Positions 1 to 7,028 of a stretch of DNA of 9,552 nucleotides are shown here, piece by piece. The stretch's first letter is position 1; every line of letters starts with the position of its first letter. The stretch lies in assembly GCA_964564735.1 (NCBI GenBank), contig CAZMCH010000127.1, positions 1 through 9,552 of the forward strand, in the 5' to 3' direction. Both the position numbers and the translations under genes were made by a program. The notes beneath the pieces were generated by a model, which was given only the letters and a program-made list of their open reading frames with translations, made no database searches and was not told the DNA's origin. Source of the DNA: CAZMCH01 sp964564735 (GTDB lineage Bacteria; Poribacteria; DTPJ01).

Positions 1-1
1 A

Positions 2-64
2 TTTTTGCCTGAAATAAAAAGGAAGTATCTGTTAGTATTAGAAACAAAAATGCAGGGACAATAA
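2..64 (+). other. Probable 5' portion of gene 1 in another frame, or tail of an upstream gene
   Basis: This frame is open from the window edge and ends at TAA 62-64. Its first residues read FLPEIKRK. The frame used by gene 1 is open only from just after a TGA at 10-12, and there it reads KEVSVSIRNKNAG, which looks like the beginning of a beta-sandwich domain that continues smoothly into gene 1. If the A-run at 16-20 had one more A, the two frames would join as FLPEIKKEVSVSI. The segment is therefore most likely part of the same coding sequence as gene 1, broken by a one-base loss (natural or a sequencing error). It could instead be the tail of an unrelated upstream gene. The stretch is too short to decide. 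Confidence 0.3.
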
Positions 65-69
65 TACTT

Positions 70-2430
70 TTGGGGTACAAAGGACAATGGATCGGGGAAA
101 GTAATAGAGTAACAAAGAAAGTAGATGAAAATACAGAGGATAAAATTTTTACCTTCAAAGAGCCAATAATGATTCAAAACAAAAGCGTTGATATTAAAAT
201 ACCTTTTGATTTCTCTAACGCAGAACCTAAAGAAATCAAAACTAATCTCATTTTATTATTTGGGGATAAAGTAAATAACCAAACAATTGACGTATCGGCA
301 AATATAGTTGAGGGACCGAATTTGGATGGTATTATACGTTGGAATACAATTACCGAATTGCCTCCAAAAAATGCTTTCAGTGATCCTGAATACGACAAAA
401 AACAGGATTCTCATCACATTGATAAAAGCACAAAGGGTGACATTGATATAAATTTGGGAAAGGTTCCAGAAAGTGTTAGATCAACAATAGAGATTGTTTT
501 TAACAACTCATCTGCCAAACAGGGATATAAAGCCATTATTACGATTGACAATATAACAGAGGGATTATCTGTCGAATATGGCGAATCTGCAACTAATAAA
601 ATTTATGTTGATATGGATCCCGGTTATGCCTTTTTAGGCAATATTCAGGTAACTGCAAAAAAACAGGGAAATCAAAGTTTCCAAATTCATGTGTCCTATG
701 ACAGAGATGATTATGGCTTACCTGAATTGAATATGCTTGTTTCTTTAGACGTAATTAAATTAAGTGAGTCAGTCAAGATTTACGGAATAGATTTTGGAAC
801 AACCAATTCATGTATTGCCTATTATGGAGATATAGAAGCAACCACTGTTAATATGGAAGAAAAAGGCTCTCAAAATTACGGTGGCCCAAAGGAGTATCTA
901 TATTCGTTTTGCTGTTTTCCAGATCAAGATAAACCAAAGGAAAATTTTGTTGGGCGATATGCTGAGATGCTATATGCAAGAATAACCGATAAAAATAGTA
1001 TAGGAATCAAATCTGTAAAGACAAAGCTAGGCACAGAATGGAAATTGCTAGTTGGCGGAGAGCAATTATCCGCAAAAGATATAGCCAGTATTATTATTAA
1101 GGAATTAGTTACTAGAGCCGTTAATGAGCTATGTATTTTACCGCGCAAAGCTATTATAACAGTTCCGGCAAACTCATCACTTAAAAAAATTAATGAAACT
1201 AGGGAAGCATACGCAAAAGCTGGTATAAATGTCGAAGATGTGATTTATGAACCCGAAGCGGCAACATATTATTATCTTCTTGGCACACAATTCGGAAGAC
1301 AATTATTAACAAGCCAGCTTCAATCTAGTAAGCCCTATACAATATTGACTTTTGATTTTGGTGGAGGGACACTTGATCTCTCCATAATTCAGGTTCTGAA
1401 AAAAAGTCAAGAAGGAAAAAATAAAATTGAAATTAGGGTGTTAAGAAGCTCTGCCAAATATATCGGCGGGGATAATATAGACTGGGGTTTGAGGAGAGAC
1501 GCTATAAAAAAAAGCACTTTGCCGGCAAATGAACGTGACCTATATTGGAAACGCATATCAGAAATAAAAACTAGACCCGAACTAAAAAGCGAGGTATTGA
1601 GAGACTTACCTTTGACAAGACTACAGCTCATCAAATATTGTGAAAGGGCAAAGATTAGATTCGGAGAATCTGAGATTGGTAAATTTGAAGAGATTTTTGT
1701 GATCGAATCAAAAATTTCCAAGAGCAAGGCCTCGATAGAGATATTTAAAAATAGCTTTGATGATATATGCAAAAGTCTATGGAATGATAGTATTAAAGGC
1801 TTTATTGATCAAGTTATGCAAGGAACCAAATTGGATGGACGTAGTATCACCAAAAATGATATTGACAAAGTATTGATGGCTGGTGGATCATCTTCTATTG
1901 TGTTCTATCAACAAGAAATAAAAAAAATGTTTGGTGATAATAAGGTAGACCTATTGGAAAGTGACGCAAAGACAGCTGTTTCCAAAGGAGCCGCCCTTTA
2001 TGCTAATGAGAGACATAATCCAAGAAGTATTTACGAATTTTCAAAAGTTGAGCCAAAAATTGATGTGCGTATAGGATATATGGCAAACACAGAATTTGGA
2101 CCAAAATTTATTGAAATATTTAATCAAGGAACGCATATTGGGGCAATAAGCGAAAAAAATGAAGTTATCATGCCTACATCCGGCACTTATAAACTCATCG
2201 TGGGAACAAATAAAGGTAATAATGATAACTGGCAAAAAGACAATAATGATCTGTATCAAATAGCAGAACCAACTTATGAGGCAACGCCTGGGGATACTGT
2301 AGAGGAATGGTTTGAACTTGATAGCGTAGGTAACCTAGTATGGTATGTTAATCATAAAGGTAATATTACTGCACAACAAGTTGAAATTCTGGATAGAGCT
2401 GATTCTGGTGACAATGATCCGGGATTCTAG
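70..2430 (+). CDS. Hsp70-family (DnaK-like) ATPase with N-terminal beta-rich region and no lid
   Basis: This is a cytoplasmic Hsp70-type chaperone ATPase; no signal peptide or membrane helix is seen. Residues 1-235 are beta-rich and not part of ordinary DnaK. The nucleotide-binding domain covers about 236-650. Phosphate-1 is GIDFGTTNS (239-247). K314 in GIKSVK sits where DnaK K70 does. TVPA (364-367) and YEPEAA (393-398) match the DnaK TVPA and NEPTAA motifs. Phosphate-2 is FDFGGGTLD (428-436), followed by GGDNID (466-471) and the adenosine motif LMAGGSSS (602-609). The catalytic Asp, Lys, Glu and Thr equivalents are all kept, so an active ATPase is expected. Residues 660-775 resemble a shortened substrate-binding beta domain (EEWFELDSVGNL is like VTFDIDADGIL of DnaK). 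The hydrophobic DLLLLD-type linker and the helical lid are missing. TTG 70 is the only usual start codon after the TGA at 10-12, its ribosome site is poor (AGGGA 54-58, 11 bases away), and coding-like sequence continues upstream. The true start is probably outside the window. Confidence 0.92.
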   Translation: MGYKGQWIGESNRVTKKVDENTEDKIFTFKEPIMIQNKSVDIKIPFDFSNAEPKEIKTNLILLFGDKVNNQTIDVSANIVEGPNLDGIIRWNTITELPPKNAFSDPEYDKKQDSHHIDKSTKGDIDINLGKVPESVRSTIEIVFNNSSAKQGYKAIITIDNITEGLSVEYGESATNKIYVDMDPGYAFLGNIQVTAKKQGNQSFQIHVSYDRDDYGLPELNMLVSLDVIKLSESVKIYGIDFGTTNSCIAYYGDIEATTVNMEEKGSQNYGGPKEYLYSFCCFPDQDKPKENFVGRYAEMLYARITDKNSIGIKSVKTKLGTEWKLLVGGEQLSAKDIASIIIKELVTRAVNELCILPRKAIITVPANSSLKKINETREAYAKAGINVEDVIYEPEAATYYYLLGTQFGRQLLTSQLQSSKPYTILTFDFGGGTLDLSIIQVLKKSQEGKNKIEIRVLRSSAKYIGGDNIDWGLRRDAIKKSTLPANERDLYWKRISEIKTRPELKSEVLRDLPLTRLQLIKYCERAKIRFGESEIGKFEEIFVIESKISKSKASIEIFKNSFDDICKSLWNDSIKGFIDQVMQGTKLDGRSITKNDIDKVLMAGGSSSIVFYQQEIKKMFGDNKVDLLESDAKTAVSKGAALYANERHNPRSIYEFSKVEPKIDVRIGYMANTEFGPKFIEIFNQGTHIGAISEKNEVIMPTSGTYKLIVGTNKGNNDNWQKDNNDLYQIAEPTYEATPGDTVEEWFELDSVGNLVWYVNHKGNITAQQVEILDRADSGDNDPGF

Positions 2431-2465
2431 TTTATTACTTGTGATGTGAAATTGAAAATCCCTCT

Positions 2466-2492
2466 AAATCTCCCTTTGGCAAAGAGAGATTT
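2466..2492. repeat. Strong hairpin / short palindromic repeat after gene 1
   Basis: The 12-base arms AAATCTCCCTTT (2466-2477) and AAAGAGAGATTT (2481-2492) pair with a single C/A mismatch around a three-base GGC loop. The position, 36 bases after the stop of gene 1, would suit a terminator. However, no T-run follows, so a rho-independent terminator is not well supported. The core resembles the CCCTCTAAATCCCCCTTTG-type palindromes that recur between genes in many bacterial genomes, and it is more likely a decayed copy of such a repeat that may also slow transcription or protect the upstream mRNA end. Confidence 0.5.
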
Positions 2493-2497
2493 CTAAC

Positions 2498-2620
2498 ACC
2501 ATTTCCTTATTGAGATACTATATAAGGGAATTTGTCACGCTAGACAATGTGAAGCATCTTATTTTATTTTATGAGATTTTTCGCTTTTCTCAAAATGACA
2601 GTTTTGAATCAAGAAATGGT
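2498..2620. repeat. Degenerate nested palindromic intergenic element (REP/MITE-like)
   Basis: An imperfect inverted repeat has arms at 2533-2561 and 2572-2600 around an AT-rich 10-base loop. It begins TGTCA and ends TGACA. The right arm (2572-2600) closely resembles the dispersed GAGATTCTTCGCTTCGCTCAGAATGACA-like palindrome seen between genes in many bacteria; that resemblance is recalled from general knowledge, not searched. Outside it, ACCATTTC (2498-2505) and GAAATGGT (2613-2620) form an exact 8-base outer inverted repeat. No transposase is encoded, so the element would be non-autonomous. Its arms have diverged, which suggests an old insertion. It lies in the gap between genes 1 and 2 and ends 85 bases before the start of gene 2. 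Confidence 0.5.
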
Positions 2621-2690
2621 ATAAGGTTCATTTCACATCAAAAGTTTATTAAATACTTGGTGATTAAAATTCAATCTTATTATCCTGAAC

Positions 2691-2697
2691 AGGAGGT
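2691..2697 (+). promoter_or_regulatory. Shine-Dalgarno site that fixes the start of gene 2
   Basis: AGGAGGT lies 7 bases before ATG 2705. The match to the 16S 3' end is essentially perfect and the spacing is ideal. The gene 2 frame is open further back, to a TTG at 2510, but that stretch crosses the palindromic element at 2498-2620 and has no comparable ribosome site. ATG 2705 also puts a signal peptide exactly at the N-terminus. Confidence 0.9.
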
Positions 2698-2704
2698 CTT
2701 TAAT

Positions 2705-5251
2705 ATGCGTCGGCATCAGGTAAGTCTTTTGGTTATCCTGCCATTAATCATGATCATATTTCTGCCTTCACTCTCCTTGTGCTATCAAGTTATAGCCGAC
2801 AAAAGAGAAATCAAACAAAACGAAGACGATACATACTCGCTTAATGCTACAATAAAAATTGTTGAACTATCTCAAAAGCTTGATATAAAACTTGCTATAA
2901 AAATTACAAAAGCGGATGGAACTGGTGACATGGTAGCTATTGCTGGAACAGACGACGGATTATATACTTTTAGGACTATGACGCCAAGAGAGATTACCAA
3001 CTATGTGATACCTAACTCAAAAGATATTTTTCTTGATATTAAAGAAGTGACTCTTATATACACCGAATCAGGAAAAGAGGAATGGCATGAACTAACAAAT
3101 GGGAAAATTACCCAATATATAGATAAAGAAGGTTTGCCCAAACCATTTTCAATATTGCCCAAAAAGCTAAATTTGCGGATCCTCAAAGTAAATGGAAATG
3201 AGCCAATAAACGACAAAGTGTCCCTGTCACCAAAAAAAGTGAGTGATCTTGATATAGAATTGGAGATTTTTTCTAAGGGTTATGTCAAATCATTTGATGT
3301 TAAATATTCTTATATTTTAGATACCCAAAAACCAAAAATTGGAGGTAATATAACTATTACCGAATCACTTCAGAAGGAGACAATAAAATATAAGTGGAAT
3401 GGGGAGCGAAGAATAGGAGTACAAGTAAGTGTTGGAAATTTGGCTAGTAACCAAGTATTTGTTGATATTACCCCCAAATCTGGATTTTATAAACTATGGT
3501 GGATATTGATACCTATTGTGGTGGTGATAGTTGTTTTTTTAATAAAGCCATATATAAAAAAACAGGGGCAAAACAAGAATAAAAAATTAGGGGGAGTTAG
3601 GGAACCATGGTTGAGCAAACTATTGATAAAAAAGCCAATTGAAATACAAAATAAAAGCCTTGAGTTTTCAGAAGAGAAAAAGCGATTTAGTTTGAGTATT
3701 CCAAAATCAAAATATAATGAAAAACCTGATTGGCTGATAGTGAGGAGAAATCCATCTGATAAAACTGAATATCTCTTTGAGCTAGTTACCTCCTCTCAGC
3801 AAGAAAGAAATCCCGGTATAATCACGTTTAATGACAAAAAGGGCAATACAATATGTAATGTAAGGGTCAGCTATAATAATGCTCAAGTTTCAGCAGAAAA
3901 TACCGATAGATCAGATACAGCAAAAAATATCATGGAGCAGGAAGAAATAATAAAAAACAGGGCAAACCTAACCAATGCCAGAGATGAGAATATTGATAAA
4001 AAAGAAGAATATTTCCCCCCAAGTGCTAGTATTGATAACACCAGTATTCTAAAGAATGATGGAGATAGGGTTGTAGTTATTCTAAAACCAGATAATGATT
4101 ATAAAGAGGAAATAAGGGTTATCTCTGAGGTAAAACCTGAGTTAAAAACAGAATTAAGGACAAAAGTTTCAGTCAAAGGAAATATTTATCATAGTGGCAT
4201 AGACAGGGAATGGACTGTATCATTGAGCATTGAAAAGAATTATCAAAGACAAATGCATGATGATCAACTAAAGATTATTGTAACATACACAATTCATAAT
4301 GGTATACGTTATGTGATCTGTAAGCTACCAGAACAATCTTTTGAAGACACGCCTCCCAAACCAACTAATCTTACTCTTGAGTTTGACGGACAAACAGCAG
4401 AATTTCAGGTTAGTAAAGATAGTATTATAAAGATAGAGATGAAAAGAGGCGGTCAATTGAGAACTGACCAAGCCAATAACCCACAGAAGATCATCATACC
4501 AACAAAGACGGATTACATAGATAACCAACCTAGAAATACTACTTCCGTTCCTGCCGATAATCTGAGACATAATCTTATAACTGGTCTTAATAGAGTGCTT
4601 TCTAACCAAAAAATTGATGAGCAAGTAAAAACGGGAAAACGGACTTTGTTGACAAGGATGTTAGAAAGTCCAAATGATCCAAGTGTATGGATGGAATTCA
4701 TTGGTTTAAATGAGGAAAAAAGTCAAATCACTGATAGCAAACCAAAAGAGCCAAGTTTCAAAAGCGAAGATGAGAACGAAGCAAGCCAGATAGAAGAGGA
4801 AACTAAGGAGGAAATAAAATTTGGCAACAATAAGCTTACCCAAGTGTTAATAGCATTAAAAAATGAAATCAACAAATCTTCTTATGATGAAAAAGATTCA
4901 GATATCGAAACTCTTAATAGTATAAGTAACACTATCTCAAGTGATGATTTTTCGATAGATGATTCATATCTAAGGAGTTTGATTAATTGGAGTATCAATT
5001 TTTACAAAAGAAAAAACAGCAATGAAGGTATTTGGAGCCTATTCGTTGAAAAAATGCGAGATATTGGCATTTTCGTCATATATAAAGACAATGTTCAATA
5101 TAATGAAAATGATCATATTGTTAGAGAAGGACCAAGAAAAGATGCGGTTGTAGATAAAGTAGTAGAACCCGGATTCAAGACTTCCGCTGAATATGCAGGA
5201 ACTCCGAGAGTTATAGAACAAGCAGTTGTCATAACATCATCTAGATATTAG
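2705..5251 (+). CDS. Membrane-anchored protein with cytoplasmic GrpE-like C-terminal domain
   Basis: The product is 848 residues. Residues 1-26 are a signal peptide or membrane anchor (MRRH, then a long hydrophobic run to about LSLC). C26 is not in a good lipobox because the -1 residue is Leu. Residues 27-262 form a beta-rich periplasmic region without a family I recognise. One membrane helix spans 264-280 (LWWILIPIVVVIVVFLI) and is followed by KPYIKKQGQNKNKK, so the rest is cytoplasmic. Beta-rich regions follow at about 308-395 and 450-600, then an acidic, partly helical stretch at 615-770. The last 65 residues match the GrpE head-domain pattern: RDIGIFVI, then NVQYNENDH, VVDKVVEPGF and RVIEQAVVI align in order with FGVEVI, NVPLDPNVH, VLGIMQKGY and RTIRAAMVTV of E. 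coli GrpE. It may act as nucleotide exchange factor for gene 1. The GrpE call is motif-based and moderately sure; membrane topology is firmer. Confidence 0.9.
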   Translation: MRRHQVSLLVILPLIMIIFLPSLSLCYQVIADKREIKQNEDDTYSLNATIKIVELSQKLDIKLAIKITKADGTGDMVAIAGTDDGLYTFRTMTPREITNYVIPNSKDIFLDIKEVTLIYTESGKEEWHELTNGKITQYIDKEGLPKPFSILPKKLNLRILKVNGNEPINDKVSLSPKKVSDLDIELEIFSKGYVKSFDVKYSYILDTQKPKIGGNITITESLQKETIKYKWNGERRIGVQVSVGNLASNQVFVDITPKSGFYKLWWILIPIVVVIVVFLIKPYIKKQGQNKNKKLGGVREPWLSKLLIKKPIEIQNKSLEFSEEKKRFSLSIPKSKYNEKPDWLIVRRNPSDKTEYLFELVTSSQQERNPGIITFNDKKGNTICNVRVSYNNAQVSAENTDRSDTAKNIMEQEEIIKNRANLTNARDENIDKKEEYFPPSASIDNTSILKNDGDRVVVILKPDNDYKEEIRVISEVKPELKTELRTKVSVKGNIYHSGIDREWTVSLSIEKNYQRQMHDDQLKIIVTYTIHNGIRYVICKLPEQSFEDTPPKPTNLTLEFDGQTAEFQVSKDSIIKIEMKRGGQLRTDQANNPQKIIIPTKTDYIDNQPRNTTSVPADNLRHNLITGLNRVLSNQKIDEQVKTGKRTLLTRMLESPNDPSVWMEFIGLNEEKSQITDSKPKEPSFKSEDENEASQIEEETKEEIKFGNNKLTQVLIALKNEINKSSYDEKDSDIETLNSISNTISSDDFSIDDSYLRSLINWSINFYKRKNSNEGIWSLFVEKMRDIGIFVIYKDNVQYNENDHIVREGPRKDAVVDKVVEPGFKTSAEYAGTPRVIEQAVVITSSRY

Positions 5252-5255
5252 GGGG
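5250..5255 (+). promoter_or_regulatory. Ribosome site for the TTG start of gene 3, overlapping the gene 2 stop
   Basis: AGGGGG overlaps the TAG stop of gene 2 (5249-5251) and lies 6 bases before TTG 5262. No ATG or GTG occurs in this frame near the gene 2 stop, so this site decides the start. The arrangement suggests that ribosomes finishing gene 2 re-initiate on gene 3. Confidence 0.7.
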
Positions 5256-5261
5256 CTAGAT

Positions 5262-7028
5262 TTGCGTAACTCAGAAGTAAAAACCCTAGAAATCAAGCAT
5301 TTAATAGAGAAAATCTCTATCTCGATAAATCCCATTGAGATTGGAAATATTCATCTTAGTAGTCTGTCAAAGGAGCATATCAAGAGATTTCCAATTGCGA
5401 TAGCCTTTGACAGAGCAAAACATTTTCAATTTGTTATATCAACGTCCAGCAATGTAAATTGGTGTTCAGTTCCAGACAAAATAGATGTAGATGAAAAAAC
5501 AGATTTCTTGAATCTGCCCTTAAGCATTGATCTGGGATTGCTCCATATTGCGGGTCTTGGTATGAGAAATATGGAATTTCAACACCATGAAATAATACTT
5601 GAGATTTGCATAAGCGAGAAAGAAAAAACGGAAAATAAAAAGTGTATTTCTGTTGTTATTCCTGTCAATGTTAATTGGATCAGTGATATACCATTCGTGG
5701 ATAACCCCGGAAGACCAAAAGTAGATAAAACAGAGATTATATTCGATCCTCTTAATTTGACCAGTTCATCTGATAAATCACAAGATAAGGAAATCCATAT
5801 AACAAATATAGGAAATTCGAAAATAACCTGCGATCTTAATTGTCCAAACTGGATCAAATCTGATCCTTCATGCCTTGTCTTGGAACCCGGTCAGACAAAA
5901 GCTTCATCCATTCAAATTGATCCGACCTGCCTAAAAATTGGCTTAAATACAGGCCAAATTGCAATCACAAATTCTGACATCAAGATTAATGTATCCATTG
6001 ATGTTACAGCAAACGGACCTGTTCCATATTTTGAAAATGATATATCAATATCCATTCCTTATGAAAAAACAAACGAGGATTATATCCACACACTTATTAT
6101 TACGAATGTCGGAAAAGGGGAATTACATGTCACTTTACCGATAAATATGAATGATCGCGAAACTAAGACAAAATACAGTATCACTGACAAACTTGAAATT
6201 CCCATAACTATCCCAAAAAGTAATTTGTGCAGTAATCAGGATGAAACGTTCAATTTTAATATTGAGACAAATAGTGTAATAGAAGGATTGAGGAATATTC
6301 TAACACATCTCCAATATACGATAGAGCCAGCCCAAGAAGTAAAGCCGATGGAAAACCAAGAAGCGCAGGCTGAACAGAAGAATGCAGAAAAAATAATGCC
6401 ACCAATGATAGAGAATAAAACAAAAAAAGAGAAAAGAAATTATGTTATGGCATTATTAGCATCGGTCTTTCTAATAAACATTCTTCTAGCTTTGATTTTG
6501 AGTTTATCATGGAATAATAATGCAGTATCTGTAAAGCCTAAACTTGGTTCAGGCAATAAGATAACACAAGTTAATAATAAAAGGAAAAGTAATGATGGAT
6601 TAGCACAAAAAAATCAGCAATCTCCAATTACTCTAAATGGTAATTATCCTCAAATCCTAACACAAACCTTTCCCGAAACTCAGGCTTCTGATGTAATAAG
6701 CGATGAAATTCAAGATAATTCGATACAAAAAACCACAGAAAATATTGAAGAAGAAAGTATTGAAATGCCAGATAAAGCAACGATAACCAAATCTGATAAA
6801 GATGATTCATTTATAAAAATCTCTATTTACACTTTGCCACGAGCATACATTTATATTGACAAACAAAAACTGCCAGATGCAACTCCGTTAGAAAATATAC
6901 AAATTCGTGCAGGTAGTCATATCATACATATTGTAGCGTGTGATGACCCATCCAAAAATATAACAATTGAAAGAGTATTTAAAGACGGTGACTATATATC
7001 ATTGGATGCAACGCAAGGAAATTGGTGA
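5262..7028 (+). CDS. Single-pass inner-membrane protein with periplasmic PEGA domain
   Basis: The product is 588 residues with a TTG start, 10 bases after gene 2. There is no N-terminal signal peptide. Residues 1-355 are beta-rich, with at least two Ig/ASH-like units: 155-248 (KEIHITNIGNSKI, NCPNWI, LEPGQT) and 257-350 (HTLIITNVGKGEL). Residues 355-392 are a charged Gln/Lys/Glu linker ending KTKKEKR. One membrane helix spans about 394-416. The positive charge before it places the N-terminal part in the cytoplasm and the rest in the periplasm. Residues 420-515 are low-complexity, rich in Asn, Gln, Ser and Glu. Residues 516-582 form a PEGA domain: IKISIYTLPRAYIYID, then ATPLENIQIRAGSHIIHI, as in the family pattern of a small beta domain carried by envelope and surface proteins. 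The topology is opposite to gene 2, so the two could meet on both sides of the membrane. A scaffold or tether role is inference. Confidence 0.88.
   Translation: MRNSEVKTLEIKHLIEKISISINPIEIGNIHLSSLSKEHIKRFPIAIAFDRAKHFQFVISTSSNVNWCSVPDKIDVDEKTDFLNLPLSIDLGLLHIAGLGMRNMEFQHHEIILEICISEKEKTENKKCISVVIPVNVNWISDIPFVDNPGRPKVDKTEIIFDPLNLTSSSDKSQDKEIHITNIGNSKITCDLNCPNWIKSDPSCLVLEPGQTKASSIQIDPTCLKIGLNTGQIAITNSDIKINVSIDVTANGPVPYFENDISISIPYEKTNEDYIHTLIITNVGKGELHVTLPINMNDRETKTKYSITDKLEIPITIPKSNLCSNQDETFNFNIETNSVIEGLRNILTHLQYTIEPAQEVKPMENQEAQAEQKNAEKIMPPMIENKTKKEKRNYVMALLASVFLINILLALILSLSWNNNAVSVKPKLGSGNKITQVNNKRKSNDGLAQKNQQSPITLNGNYPQILTQTFPETQASDVISDEIQDNSIQKTTENIEEESIEMPDKATITKSDKDDSFIKISIYTLPRAYIYIDKQKLPDATPLENIQIRAGSHIIHIVACDDPSKNITIERVFKDGDYISLDATQGNW
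7015..7020 (+). promoter_or_regulatory. Ribosome site and stop-start overlap for gene 4
   Basis: AAGGAA lies 7 bases before ATG 7028, inside the last codons of gene 3. The TGA stop of gene 3 (7026-7028) shares its A with this ATG (TGATG), the classic arrangement for coupled translation. In-frame TTG 7022 and GTG 7025 are also possible starts, but they lie too close to the ribosome site. Confidence 0.75.

Noticed and set aside
1407..1772. Open frame of 121 codons on the minus strand
   Set aside because: It lies antisense inside the Hsp70 ATPase domain, with no ribosome site or domain; it is a shadow of gene 1.
2657..2683. Possible promoter TTGGTG ... TATTAT before gene 2
   Set aside because: The -35 match is poor, the spacer is only 15 bases, and in DNA this AT-rich such pairs arise often by chance. 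A promoter in 2431-2704 remains plausible but is not located.
2510..2704. A 65-codon N-terminal extension of gene 2 from TTG 2510
   Set aside because: It translates the palindromic repeat at 2498-2620, has no good ribosome site, and would bury the signal peptide. ATG 2705 has a perfect AGGAGG.
2768..2782. Lipobox at LSLC of gene 2
   Set aside because: The residue before Cys is Leu rather than Gly, Ala or Ser, so lipid modification is unlikely.
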